Assembly: GCF_020921035.1 (NCBI RefSeq) | Contig: NC_063157.1 | Coordinates: 23,515,015-23,579,014, forward strand | Reading direction: 5' to 3' | DNA from: Rhodamnia argentea | Lineage: Eukaryota > Streptophyta > Magnoliopsida > Myrtales > Myrtaceae | DNA length: 64,000 nt | Part shown: positions 12,344 to 24,944 of the stretch, in pieces | Layout of the letters: each line of letters begins with the position of its first letter | How positions within the stretch are numbered: position 1 is the stretch's first letter | Made by a program: the position numbers and the translations under genes | Notes under the pieces: generated by a model | The model's database searches: none | Told to the model about the DNA's origin: nothing | The model's input: only the letters and a program-made list of their open reading frames with translations

Positions 12344-15300
12344 TCACTTCATACCACTGTCCATGTATGATTTGGAATAGTACAGCGAATTATGTAATGA
12401 CAAGATGCTGCTTAAGTCATCCTTCGGTGCTTTATGCAGCCAGGCATGCCTCCATCTTCTTGGCTCCTTCGGATTCATCTCAGGCTTTCTAGAAGCTGGA
12501 CCGGGCGAGAGGATCCTCGATAAGGAATGCAGTTGAGATGCACTCCCCTTTGACGGTCTTCTTGCTTGATGCTTTCGGCGTTCTTGCCTCCTCGCTCTTA
12601 ATCTCCCTTCCTTGCAAAGATTTGGTGCGTAACTGAGGTTGTGAGGAACTTGATTCAGGCTACTACAGCCTGGGATGAGCAATGTTGGAGTTGCGTTTAC
12701 CGAGGATCTGCTCTCCTTCCATGATAAAAATGAGTGTTGCAGCTTCGAAGAAACCTGCAGAGAGGGAAACAAGAGCAACTGGGATAAGGACGTTAGAGTT
12801 TGTGATGAATCACATCAGAATTAACAAAAGAAATTGAGTATCTACGTATTTGTCCACCAAAAAGTTCTCACACATCAGTGCACGGATTTCTTCCACTATA
12901 TACGTTCACATGGCTATTTTGGTCAAGATTCCAACAAACCAGGGAGATAACATCCACATGTTCCAGGAAATGCTCATGAATTGAGACATAGTGGAACGGT
13001 TATACAAATCTCCTAAGTCAAAACACCTCGAAAAGCCTTTGTTGGGTTATCAAACTTAAATTGAGACATAGGGTTCACAAGGGTGATCCAGGAAACTTAA
13101 TACTTACAACAGAGACGAGGCCGCATGAAGCAAATCCCAATGAGGAAGTAGAAAATGGCGACCCCCCAGGCTTGCTGCCTTTTCGGTCATTCTTCGATGA
13201 GTCCTGATCGACAGCGACAGAACCAAAACTTGTCGGTTCAGCGTCCTCGTCTTCATATTCATCCTCTTCCTCTTCTCCTTCTGCTTCCTCTTCCTCATCA
13301 GCAGCCAAAGTTTTCTCATCTTTTTTGGCTGACATAGAAGAATCCATTTCCACTCCCTCCCGCAAACCCACTTCAATGTTCTCTTCATCTTTCTCTGTCA
13401 TCTTCAGCTCCTCATCCATGTCCTCAATTGCCTCTTCCAAGCACAATTCAGCTTCGATAAGGTCAAGCTCCTTCTCTATCAGCTTAATCTTCATTTCACT
13501 GGCTTTCTTCTTCTCCTCCGTCCATTTCTCTAGTCTATCAAATGTAGGCTTACATGCATTTTCCATCGCCATGATAATCCTTTTCCAAAAACTTTCTTTC
13601 TTGACAACCTCTTCTTTCCCATAGAACTCATCAAAACCAAGTGGTAGAAATTCTACCTTCTCTGGGTCAACATCTTCCCCGTCTTTTAAATCTGGCTGCC
13701 AGAACAAGCGGATCCCATGCTCTTCATCATCAACATAATTAATTATACGCCCAGTTGGAGTATGAAGGATTACAGGATCTTCTGTGTATATAAGCTTGGA
13801 TGGATCTTGCGGATCAGGTTCTGGTTCCTTGTTGATCAGAACAAATTCTGGAGTATGATCTGATCAAGCAAATACCAAGTATGTCATACAAGATCCACAG
13901 ATTGGTTCTTTGCAAGCTAGAGATCCAACTGCAAGCACTCAGAGAACAAGCGGAAAAAAAAAAAAATGTCTACGCTACTCGGTGAGAAGGAGCTGCTTAT
14001 TTCTGCTAGCTTAGCTACAGCAATCGCAAAGTCCAGATGACTCATTCTAATAAGGATGCAAGAGTTTGACCAGAGAAAAAGAGTTATGCAAAATCATATC
14101 CTGAGTTAATTACATCTACTTCACTTCTGCTATTCTTTGTACCCAAATCAAATTTCTAGGCACTCTGGATTTTGTTCTTGGATGGGGCAGAAACGGGCAT
14201 TTCTCACTGATTGAATAGAACAATTGAAAATTCAGCCTAAACTCCCAGTTCCACTTCATTATTCCCAAGCCCATCAAAGTTTAAAAAGCGAAATAGACAC
14301 TAGAAGGGTCATCCCTTTCTTGCTCCATTCCCCATGAACGCACGCATGTAGAGAGACCAAAGGAGGACCACCTTGAATGCATACCTTGTGACCACCAATA
14401 CTCGAGTTCAGCGGGCATAGGCAGCCTTAGTGGTGCTTTGTAGAAGGAATTTAACCACATTTCTCTTTCCTGATCCACTTCACCAACGTATGTTTTCCAA
14501 TAATCAGGGACCTGTCAATAGAAGGCACAGTGAAACCCCATCATAAAAATATGCTCTGAATACACCAATCTACTATGAAACTTACTTCATAGAACTGATT
14601 GATGAAGCCAGGGGCCATCCACACATCTTCTTCCTCATAAAAGTAAGGATGCTGAGGATCACCATAGGGGCCTCTCTCTTCTCTGACCACTGCCAGCAGA
14701 AAATCAGAGCTATGAAGTGGAAGTTTGTTTTAAGGGCAAGTTGACGCGATCGCACTCATACAAAAGCTGCTCATTAGGAGGGAAGGGCTTTCAATAAATC
14801 TAGCTGAATAACAGTTTTGTGACTCCCCGTTCTCGAAAATTTTAACTACAGTAAAGCAGGAGCATGCACTCAAAAGACAATGGTCCGACATATTAAAAAT
14901 AATCCCGCAAACCAAATTGCAGATCTATTAACAAGAGAATCTACAATGCAAGGATGATGTTTTTCCAGAACTTTTGAGTTTCAAGAGAAACATCAACTTG
15001 AAGACCTAACAGATGTCAAGTATCCGAATCATAATAATAGGAGCATTTTTTCTCAGATCTCCAACCACAAAGATACGATCATGTTTATTCCAAGTAAATG
15101 CAGGAGCATGCCAACATTATATTATCAAACAGTATTACTTGGGAAAAACTTAAAAAATGAATAACATGAGAGTCCCACAATCTACTGAAGGTTAGAAGGT
15201 TCTAGTTCTCACATTTGCTTGCTCGGATGCAATTTTTACTTTTTCTAAGTCAAATTCCGACATAAGTGAATGTCATAAGGTTCAAAAGACATACTTCCAT

Positions 15301-18300
15301 CTGGCTTGTTAACAAACATCCTTGCCTTAGCAGCAGCTACTTCTGCTATCCCAGAATGAAGCTGAAAAGGGCCAGCATGTAAGAGTCACAAATGTCACAT
15401 CTCTGTTCAGACAGCTAAAGAACTCAACTTCAGGACATACCGCTGAAACATCCTCGTCACAGCCATACTCATCCTCTAATAGCTCCCCAAAGTAAAATCT
15501 ACCCTGCATACATTCATAATGCAATATTGCTCATTCTATTCCAGACGGTTGAAGCTGAAAGGGAAAAAAAAAACAAAAACAAAAACAAAAAGGCAATTAT
15601 GACCTCTCAACAAGATATCATTAAATAGAGCACACGACAGCCACCCAGATTGCAAAGCTCTTCCAAAATTTGAAGGATAGTAGTAAGTTAAGACTTGCTC
15701 ACTCCATCTATACTGTCATGCACTATAGGCCAGAGCTGTTTCTCAATGGAAATTCATCTTTCTTTAAAAGAGAGATTGAACCTCATAGCATATGCCCTAT
15801 ATAAAGAACTTTTTCTTTGTTTTTGCCAATAAGAGGTCATCAATGCCATCTAAGTTCCTCAATCAAATACTCCATTGACATGCATGGCATATCCACAAGT
15901 AGCAAACATCTCTGCTGCACCAAGTTTGGAATTGGATTGGATTCCCAATATGATGAATGATGGTCATGCCAAGATTGCTGCATAGTGCATTAACTCGATT
16001 AAATGGAATGCTACACAGATCGGTCCCTTGACTAAATTCAAGTACCATATGAGTAGATTTCTCATGATCGTGCAGTTGGGAAGAGACAAATTTCAAATGC
16101 TATTAAAGACGATCAACATATTGAAGTAGTTCTAAAACACCATAATCCTACATTAAAGTGAGCAAAGTCTTTTAGTTGAGAGGTTTCTCGATATAGGATA
16201 TCCACATGAATAATATGTCTCGAAAAAGGGTGTTGAATTTATCTATTGATCCAGGTGTTTTAAATAACTAGTGTGCCATTAAGGGAAAGGCGTTCCAAAT
16301 TGCGGATTACTAGAGAATAGTGTATTCTGAATACCAACATGGATAGCCAAGCCAACAAAATATTTGCTAATAAGCACATGCCAATTATATAACTGAAAAG
16401 TAAATTAATCCTGCCACACAAAACTTGTCCAAACAGACATACATAGATTAGACGCTCGTTGACTTCATAAACGCCACACCCATGCATCCTTCCATGCTTC
16501 CACTGACCAGCATACCGATATCGACCTTTTTCCCTGGCATAGAAAACAATTTAAGAGTACCAGATTAACAGTAGAAACTCTTGTGCGATGTGTCTATGTG
16601 GGTAGGTCAAGGAATCCAATCATAGGGACCTCCATCACCATTAATTAGATCCGGAAAAGTGACTACTATAGTTTCTAGCACAATGGAGTAAAATAATCTA
16701 AACAATGAGAACTCGGAACAAAATCAATTTCTTTCGCATCTCAATTAGAAACATTTAATGCTGGACCGAGAGAGAGAGAGAGAGAGTTGAATGCCTGGAC
16801 TTCATCAGAAAACATAGAGACAACCGCAGATTAGAACCTTATGGAGCTGAAACTGTATATGAAGAAGCAATTGAAACTTACGGTTTTTGACCAAATTGTC
16901 TGATCCACTCATCATTTTCATAGACAGGGACTTGATAGTTATCCCCAGTCAGACGAATGCTATCTTCTATATCCATTTCCAGCCACTCCCTGTCTTCCGG
17001 AGACATATAATCTCTTTTTATGATCTTCCCTTCAGCACGCATTTTCTCTTCTAGCCTGAGGAGAATGATACCATCTCAACTTAATACTAGGAGAATGATC
17101 ACTACATTCTCCATTGTGGAGCTGCAGTAGGGGAGTTCTACATTCAATTCAAAACCTACTTGGAACCTGGAAGAGGTTCAATGTCAGGTATATCCACTTC
17201 AACGACTCCATGTCCTTCCATATTATTTTGAAGCCATTCACCTTCATACCTACAGGTAAAAAAGTACATAACAAGATCATTCCTCCGAGCTCAAGGCACA
17301 TTAAGCCAAGGTCGACTTGGATAGTTCCTTCTTCTTAAACCCAAAAAAGGTGAAAAAGAAGCGATTTATGGAGAATTTGACCAGTACTCTCAGGGAGAAG
17401 CAAAAAGATTTTCATCTTTCAATATCCAGATCTTTAGGAAACTTTCACATGTCATGGTTGTAGATAAGCACATGATAGTTTCAGGTTTTCAAGCAAAGTC
17501 CCCTAGATTTCGAGCAAATCACACAATGCCAAAGCAACATCATAGCTATTAACAAAAGAAACCTTACGGGTTAATGAACATGCATTAGCAATTTTACTTC
17601 TGATTCAGATGCCGCTAAGAAAAATGCAGCTTCTAACTTTGTCAAGAATGGAGGGTATCTAGGTCAACTACTAAAGAAGGGAGAACTTCTGTCGCTCCAC
17701 CCCCACAGGAGAAGAGAACCCGTCGCTGTCACATGAATTGTGATAGATTTCTATCTTTCACGACTGATGCTTGATTAAGCATAAACAAAACATGTATATA
17801 CATGTGTGTGTGTGTGTGTGTGTGTCAATCACATGAATTGTGATAGATTTCTATCTTTCACAACTAATGCTTGATTTAGCATATGGCAAAAAGTATTAGC
17901 AAAAACTCGCAACAAAAGGTAGTATTCCAGAAAATATGGGATCATTCTTTTGCTTGACATTGATATTACCAATAGAACATTTCTGATCAGGAGGGCCAAC
18001 AAGCCACACTATTTAAGAATTTATAAACCAAAATTCACCGTGCCGGATAAAGAGTGAGTAACGATACTATATTCACATTATTGCCAATAGCGAGTCATGG
18101 ACCAATCAACTTGTGAATTAATGAATCTAATAAAGAGCTTTGAACTTCTTGTGGCTGTTAGAAACTCTAATGCATCAAATGACTTGTAAAACATCCATAT
18201 CAGAGCTACTAACTAGTATCTGAAAGTGAGGAGGAAGCAAACCTAACAAGCCCCATTTCGGCGACATAGACCCCTTTTCCATGGGCCAAGTCATCCCAAA

Positions 18301-19758
18301 CCGTTCCTTCATACCTGAAAGGTAACACAACAGGCAGTGGACAATGAGTCAAAGCCATCCAGAGCACAATTTTTGCATATCAACATTGTGATCAAAATAG
18401 AAAACAAACAGTATCAAGGTTGCAGTCAATTGAAATCTACACCAAGCATGACAGTAGAGTGAGAGCAAATGTATAGACTAACACATCAATCATTAATTCT
18501 GTTACCAAGCATAGCATGAATAAGTAACACACTTATGAACAGTTGACAGAGATACTGAAGAAGAACAGTGACTGCATAAACAATCACATCCAAATTTACT
18601 GAATAGAACTCTACAAATTCATGACAACCACCGAGCTCAATCTTCCGAAACCACTGAATTTAACATGATACAAGCAATTGCAGAGAGTATAGTGTGGAAG
18701 GGAAAAATAGCAGGTAAACACCGCACATAGTAAAAGCATCAGCATCTGTAAAACTGAATTTGAAATAACTATATGGAAAAGGACCACATATGAAATTTAC
18801 TGAAACAAATAAAATTACTGTTCATGCCCAATCTTTCAAATAGGGACAATCTTAATGCCAGTCAATAACTCACTCCTACAATCAGCATACTAATCTTTCA
18901 AACATTCACTAAGCTAATGCAATATGAGCAATTTAACAAAAAGATACAGAGGATGCCACGCAACAGACTAACCAGAATACAATTCCGTACGGTAAGAACA
19001 AAATCCCGACACCCACAAACTGTATATCTTCATTTCCCAAAAGCTGAATCTCTAAAAACAAAAAAAGTAAAGTAAAAGAGCACATACGAGCTGCCGTCTG
19101 GGAAAATGTAGCTGACCCATTTCAGGAACTCCTCAATCCTGTCCAACTCCTCCACCACCGCCTTTGGGTTCGATATGTCGTAATGGTTGTCCGGTATCGC
19201 CGGATACGGCCTCCGGTACGGCAAGTAGAATGGGGCTATCGCCGGCTCGCGGCCTGCCTTGATATCCTCCTTCACGATTTCCCAGTCCTCCTCGTCGGCC
19301 CACACAGGGTCCCACCCGGGCTTCGTGGCCTCGAGCGGCGCGTCCGCCCACAGCTCCTTCAGATCCTCCTCCCGCCATTTCTCGGGGTCCTCGGGGAAAT
19401 CGAACAGGTCCTCGTGGAAGACGTAGTTCTTGTCCTCCTCCTCCAGCTTCCTCCGCATCCGCCGACTGTTCAGGATCTCGGAGAAGCGCCGGATGTTGGC
19501 CTCCGGCGTGTTGTCGTCCTCGTCCATGTCGTCGCCCGAGGGTCGGGTGTAGGTGAGAGCGTCGTCGCCGGCGGTTCCCGAGTCGGGTCCTCCTCCTCCT
19601 TCTTCCTCGTCGGAGGAGGAGTCGTCGGAGTCGGAATCGGAGTCCGAGCCGGACAGGTTCGCATTCGGGTCATTTTCTTCGGGTGAATCTCGCTCCGGGG
19701 AAAGTTCGTCCTGCCGTTGCTGCGAGCCAGAGGGGTCCCTAGAGTCGTCGCTAGGCAT
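12344..19758 (-). CDS. TIC100: TIC100, chloroplast inner-envelope import protein (MORN repeats)
   Basis: Eleven minus-strand exons: 19758-19088, 18314-18243, 17249-17160, 17055-16882, 16533-16443, 15503-15441, 15361-15295, 14689-14586, 14511-14385, 13859-13108 and 12754-12344. All introns are GT-AG, every phase closes, and the total is 873 codons plus stop, close to my recollection of about 870 for Arabidopsis TIC100 (At5g22640/EMB1211). The N-terminus (1-100) is acidic and Ser/Asp-rich. MORN-type motifs occur at about 225-245 (YEGTVWDDLAHGKGVY), 249-270 (YEGEWLQNNMEGHGV), 340-362 (YAGQWKHGRMHGCGVYEV) and 367-390 (GRFYFGELLEDEYGCD). Then come WWSQDHTPEFVLINKEPEPD and FWQPDLKDGEDVDPEK, a charged coiled-coil-like stretch and an acidic run near 670-690. 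The last exon is basic. In Arabidopsis TIC100 works with TIC214, TIC56 and TIC20 in a roughly 1-MDa translocon that imports preproteins. Site II motifs lie upstream. Confidence 0.95.
17728..17882. repeat. (TG)n microsatellite between two direct repeats, in a TIC100 intron
   Basis: A pure TG run at about 17804-17825 is flanked by two nearly identical segments of roughly 55 bp containing 'cacatgaattgtgatagatt' and 'tctatctttcac' (17730-17782 and 17830-17882). It lies within the 993-bp intron 17250-18242 of TIC100. It may reflect slippage or unequal exchange at the dinucleotide run. Confidence 0.8.
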
Positions 19759-19950
19759 TGCAGAGGAAGGAGAAGAAGACGAAGAAGAGGATAAGGCGAG
19801 TGAGGTGGCCGAAACGATGGAAACGAGAAGTGAAGTAAAGAGCAGGTCTTTTTTGTCCCGACCGGAGCAGTTTTTCCGGGAGAGATTTGTTGGGCAGTCT
19901 TTGGTTTTTCAACGACGGCTGCTGGTTGTTCGAGCTTTGAAGGCTAGGAC

Positions 19951-19988
19951 TGGGCCGTGAGCCCAATTAGGGACACTAGGTCTGGGCC
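19951..19988. promoter_or_regulatory. Cluster of three site II (TGGGCC/T) motifs upstream of TIC100
   Basis: TGGGCC at 19951-19956, AGCCCA (TGGGCT on the other strand) at 19960-19965 and TGGGCC at 19983-19988 lie about 195-230 bp upstream of the TIC100 ATG. Site II elements are bound by TCP-class factors and are common in plant nuclear genes for organelle biogenesis and growth. I saw no clear TATA box, which also fits a housekeeping-type promoter. Function is inferred from motif and position only. Confidence 0.5.
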
Positions 19989-20495
19989 TTTTCTGCTTGC
20001 AATAATTTTTCTCAATTTTTTTTTTTGGTCGAATAATATTTTTTTTCTAGTTAAAAAAGGGGAAATTTTCGAAAAAGCGCTGCTTTGGCTAGACTTTAGA
20101 GCATTGAACTGGGGCGGGAAAAAAAATTTTAATTTTCTATATAACGGATTATCTAAACAGCATTATCTTCTTTAAAAATATAGTTTTTTTTTGTTGAGAT
20201 CTAATTACGTATCATGCGAGTTAATACTAATCATAATTCGCGGCATTTTACATAATTTGAAGCCTTACCCTCAACTTGCTGCCCGATAAATTTACACCGC
20301 CAATGTTTATGGATATATAAACTGCGCAAGTAATGTGGAACTATATTGTCGATCATTGATATGAAGCGTCTTGGGGGTGGACTCATAGGTTTCTTCCTAA
20401 CTATCTACATTTATACAGTATTAGCGATGGTTAGCGATTTGCATATGATTGTCATTTTGAAATAATTTTATCTATAGTTTGATATTAAAAAGGGC

Positions 20496-21421
20496 GGGAA
20501 ATTTCAAAAAAGGGCCCCAAGTAGCCTCATTTTCTCAAACAATGGCTTAAAGTGGACATTATTTCAAATAAAAGCTCGAAGTACCCTCATCATGTCAAAG
20601 AAAGGCTTGAAATGAACATTATTTCAAATAAGAGCCTAAAGTGATTATATTAGTCTCAAAAAAGAGGCTGGGTCACTTTCGTTAAGAGCATTTTAGTCAT
20701 CTACCATTTTATTTTATTTTATTGTTTCATTTTCTATTTTTTAAGATATTTTGAAAAAAAAACAGCAACAAAGAAATAGAGGCGGGAGGTCTAACCTCCC
20801 GCATCTCGCCGCTGCCCCATCAATGGGGCGACGGCGATGGTAGTCGGGATTGTCGACGCCTTGGCGAGGGCTAGGGACCCCATTGACCGGAGGCGAGGGC
20901 CCGGGCCCTCGCCTCGGTTGGAAGAGGGTCGCGACCCTCGCCCGGATCCGGGCAAGGGTCGTGGTCCTCGACCGGGGTTGGTTAGGTTGGAGGGCTCTGT
21001 CCCATCTCGATCTCGCTCGACGATAGCAGCCCTCACTTAGGTCCGATCAAGGGTCGTTGCCGTCGGCCCCAATCTGGGAGAGGGTCGCGGTCCTCTCTTG
21101 GCAAAGGCGAGGGCTTGTAGGCCCTCACCAAGGCGCCAGAGATCTTGACGGCCATTGCTGTCGCCCCACCGGCCAAATTTTTCGATCGACCAAGGGCATT
21201 CTAGTAAAAATGTAAATTTAATCCTTTTTTTGGTTAAATAAAGTTAAAACAAAAAACAAAACAAAAGGTCGCAAAAAAGAAAAAAAAAAAAATAATAGCC
21301 ACCTCAAGCCTTTCTTCGAGACTATGATGGCACTTCAAGTCCTTATTTGAAATAAAGTTCACTTCAACCCCTTATTTGAGAAAACAAAAGGCACTTGGTT
21401 CCCTTTTTTGAAATTTTTCCA
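20496..21421. mobile_element. Non-autonomous Mutator-like element with 9-bp duplication and empty site
   Basis: The termini are inverted: left GGGAAATTTCAAAAAAGGGC, right (reverse complement) TGGAAAAATTTCAAAAAAGG. Arms of about 150 bp repeat phrases such as 'tatttcaaataa' and 'ctcaaacaatggctt'. The 9-mer aaaaagggc occurs at 20487-20495 and 21422-21430. The paralogous copy at about 30555-30580 has a single 'aaaaaaaaaagggtatcgag', that is, an unoccupied site. The core (20790-21160) is GC-rich with repeated 'gcgagggc' and 'gccctcgcc' motifs. It has no transposase. Confidence 0.8.
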
Positions 21422-21635
21422 AAAAAGGGCATCGAGATTTAGAAGTCAAGATTCAGTATAAATGGAGGCATAGTAAAATTAAGAAGATTGCCCTTAATCC
21501 TCCTATCACGTAGTAACATGTATATTAAAGGCACTATTTTTTTTTTTTAGGGGGAGGGATTTCAGATTTAACCTATGTGCATGTAAGCTTTGTTTAGCTG
21601 CGATTTTTCCAAACAAAACTTGTTACTTCCCCAAG

Positions 21636-22250
21636 AAGAAGCACAAGCCAAAAAACACAATATGAGCACCGGCCACGCCTTTGTAACTCCAAATACCATG
21701 ATTTATTATAGTCCCTCCCGCAATACTCCAGATGCCCCATGAATTGGTTATTCCTAGACAAGTGATTAAGAGTATAACGAACATACCTTGTCTCCAAATT
21801 GGATCAAGAACGGGATTAGAGGGATCAAAATTTGCTAATTCATATAGAGCCATCGAACGGGTCTAACCCGCAACCAAAGCTGCATGCATTATATGGATAG
21901 AAAGCAAGCGTCCGAGATCATTTAATACAACGGTATGAACACGATACCAAAGCAAACCCATGTAAATATCCCTTTACCAATGAAAAATAGACACTATGTA
22001 ACTTTATTGCATTGGAAAAAAACATATTCTAGGGACCTCCCATTTTCGGGGGATTATCTCGGAGAAAAGATGAATATTTGTTCTATTATTTATTTTAATA
22101 AAAATGGAACAATTCAGTTCGTAGGAACAAAGAGAAGCTGATTTATTCTATATCGATAAGTACCAATATGCAATGGGGGTTGATACCATTTTCTATGAAA
22201 GAATGCATACATATTTGTTAATCATTCCAAAGAACTATTCGCAAGAATTT
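21636..22250 (-). pseudogene. psbB: Nuclear-integrated plastid DNA with 5' part of psbB
   Basis: From the ATG at 21961 the minus strand encodes the start of the photosystem II CP47 apoprotein, reading [21 protein letters not shown], then [33 protein letters not shown] and [13 protein letters not shown]. It breaks off inside GLCF. An in-frame TAG follows the ALVAG segment and several residues differ from the conserved protein, so it is not functional. 21962-22250 has the character of the psbB upstream spacer. Comparison with copy B, which passes directly from 'ttcttttccaag' to 'tcttgcaaattgtg', suggests insertion at a 'ccaag' site. The right limit is approximate. Confidence 0.85.
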
Positions 22251-22259
22251 TTTTTCCCA

Positions 22260-23276
22260 AGTCCAGCATATTATGAATTACATGTTATGTAGAATGGAGA
22301 AAAATTTTAAACATAAACGATGTTTTAACAGAGTCAAATCTTTATAAATTATTTTTTGTGCATATCACTTCAAACTCTTTCCTATTGTCTTCCATATCAA
22401 ATAAGCAGATGATCCGGATAGAATAACAAAAAAGCGTCATTAAAGATTTATCATAACAAAATCATAATTGCATGCTCACAACCGAAAATTCAAAAGATGA
22501 AATTCAACTAAATCAAACCTTTGTGTAAAATAAGAAAAGAATATCAAAATGATAGTTAAATTGCATTTGCTTAGAGTGACAAAAATGAATATCATTAATC
22601 ATTCATGGAGTTTTAATAAAGTGATCGTTTTTATATCATTATTTTTAGCGTACTTTTAGATATTCCTCTATCTTATTGCGGAGCAAAAGTATCTTATCAG
22701 CAACAAAAATAAAACCAAAAATTGCTTGGTATAGTAAATGGAGGTTTGACTTCTGTTGGACTAATAAAGGGAGTCTTTGAGGCAGGAATGCCGAAGAACA
22801 CCTGCATTGTTAGTATTCAATGAGGAATCTGTAAGGATAGTTTTACAGTGACGTCTGACATAAGAATGATCATAGCATGTGTCGGTAAGTAGAGTATATT
22901 TTATAATGTTCTGCCGAAAATGATCCTCGATGAAATACCTTTCATCGAATATCGTTTCTTCGATCTTTATTAAGAAAAGACAGGTTTTGTAGCTATTCCG
23001 AATTGGAGGCTCAATGGATCACAAGGAATGGACATGCTTCGTCGGAATTAAATTGGTAACGAAGCACAAACACTTTGCTAGAATTTAATCGGCAAGTGAG
23101 ATGATAGATAGATACGATGACGGAATTTAATGATGATGGAATATCATAAACTATGACTATATTATGAGAATTGAAAGATGCGGGAATGTAAAGTTGCAGA
23201 AAGGAAAGACAAATGGAAAGAACGTTAAGTTCTGTCATTAATTGAATGGGCTTTATAAAGAGTTCAATTGAGGTAC
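22260..23276. other. Copy-A spacer, no gene
   Basis: 22260-22915 is AT-rich and aligns with 30915-31560 in copy B. 22916-23276 has no counterpart I can recognise in B. No coding sequence is seen. Confidence 0.5.
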
Positions 23277-23279
23277 TTA

Positions 23280-24562
23280 GGGCTTGTTTGGTTCAATTTT
23301 CCCAAAGGGCTTTAGGCCTCAAAAGCCCCTTGGAAAAATATAAGTTATTTGGCTTGGTCAAATGCTAGCACTTGGAATGCTGAGGAAAATTGAAAGCCCA
23401 AGAGAAGTAGGGAGGTGGGATGCTAATGTGAGTAGGAGGGGTGTCAACGGGCCGGCGATGGTCGGGTCTTAGCCCGGCTCGAGCCTGAAACCCCGCTCGA
23501 GTCGACTTGAAACTAAAAAGTACCTAGCTCGGCCCGGCCTGAGCTCGAATTACATATGCCCCAACTCTTAGGGACCTAGTCGGGTTGGGTCGGGTCGGAT
23601 TTTTTTTCCTTTTTTTTCTATTTTTTTGAATTAAAATCACTTGACAAGTTGTTGAATGAAAGAATATAAAAAATGAAAAATGAAAAGAAAATAAATTAAA
23701 AAGAAAACGTGGGTATCAAAAAAGCCGGAGCTGGGCCGGCCCGAGCCTTATGCAGACAGTACCAAAGCCCGACCAAAAAAGGCCCAAAAATTAGATGAAT
23801 TTTCGGGTAGGGCCGACTCGGACTTTTTTGACACCCCTAATGATACTTTTTCTTTCCAATATTGCCCTCAAAGATAATTTTTTGCTTCACTCTTGCCCAA
23901 AAGAACTGTTCATCTTCTTCCCCGCGCACAATCGTCTTGTCTTCCATCTACTCGCTGGTTCGTCCTTCAGGGCGAGGTCACCCATCGTTGAGGTTGAAAT
24001 CGAGGGTCGCCCACCCCGTCAAGCCGCTGTCTTCGCCGGATTTGCTGCGGGTCGAGGTCGAGATGGAGGGTCCAGCACCCAGATTTGGCCTTTCGAGCGC
24101 GGTCGCGCGTCCTTGGCGTCGCGCATCCTCGGCGACGCCTTGCCTGAGGTCGCACGGCCCCGGCGTTTCATCCCTTGTGGTCGCTCGACCCCGGCGGTGC
24201 TCACCTAGGGTCGCGACGTTGGCGACGGGCCTCGCCTGGGTTTCGTCGAGGTTCAAACGAGAGTTGCGACAAGATTTGTGGCCTCGCCTGGCCGGCGGTC
24301 GCCTCAGGCCGCCGACCACGGTCGCCTGTGGTCCCCTCCGACAGGCCTTTGGTTGTCTTCGTGCCTGCTTCTGTTTTTCCCAAGCAGATTCCCCGAGCCG
24401 AGCTACTTTCATTTTCATTTTTCATTTTCATTTCAAAGTTGCTTTGCAAAATATGCACGAAAACAGGTTGTCCATACACCGGGGCTTTCGCCAATTACAC
24501 CTTCACTCAAAGCTGGTTGGAAAATGGCTTTGCATTTCTCCGAAGCCGAATCAAACGTACCC
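23280..24562. mobile_element. PIF/Harbinger-like non-autonomous element (nested insertion inside)
   Basis: The termini GGGCTTGTTTGGTT (left) and, inverted, GGGTACGTTTGATT (right) are flanked by TTA on both sides (23277-23279 and 24563-24565). A 3-bp TWA duplication is the hallmark of PIF/Harbinger elements. The interior 23900-24400 is GC-rich and gives several overlapping open frames on both strands (for example 23862-24668 +). These have no recognisable domain and arise from base composition. A second element sits inside at about 23437-23838. Confidence 0.65.
23437..23838. mobile_element. hAT-like non-autonomous element nested in the Harbinger-like element
   Basis: The left end AGGGGTGTCAACGGGCC and the right end in reverse complement AGGGGTGTCAAAAAAG are inverted repeats of the plant hAT type. 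Subterminal GC-rich motifs ('cgggccgg', 'ggccggcccgag') repeat in both orientations. The flanking 8-mers do not match convincingly, so the insertion is old or the limits are off by a few bases. Confidence 0.55.
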
Positions 24563-24944
24563 TTATAACCTTTATAAACTACAGTTACACATGACGGTTA
24601 TGAAATTTGAAATAATAAATAACTCATTTTCGATAATTACCAAAAGTGCACGAACGGATAAGACATAATCAACCAATATTACTTTTGAATAACTTCTTTC
24701 GATGGTTATTGGAAGTTACTTCCCAAATGGATATGACATATCTAGCCAACGGCAATTATCTTCGCGTTGATCGTTCACCGTCGATATTGATATGACTTTT
24801 AACTTTACGAGAAACTTCAAGATTCTTGTTAGTAACTTTGCGTTGTGTTGTCAATGATTTCAAGCGATTACCAACTCCCTTTAAGTGGTAACTCTATTTA
24901 TTATTATCAAACTCTACAGTATTGGACTCAGTGTGATACTTGCT

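Noticed and set aside
21935..22141. Plus-strand open frame next to the psbB fragment
   Set aside because: It falls in the plastid-derived spacer upstream of psbB on the opposite strand; no plastid gene is known to me in that orientation there.
23862..24668. 268-codon open frame on the plus strand
   Set aside because: It lies inside the Harbinger-like element in a GC-rich stretch that gives overlapping long frames on both strands. There is no domain and no splice context.
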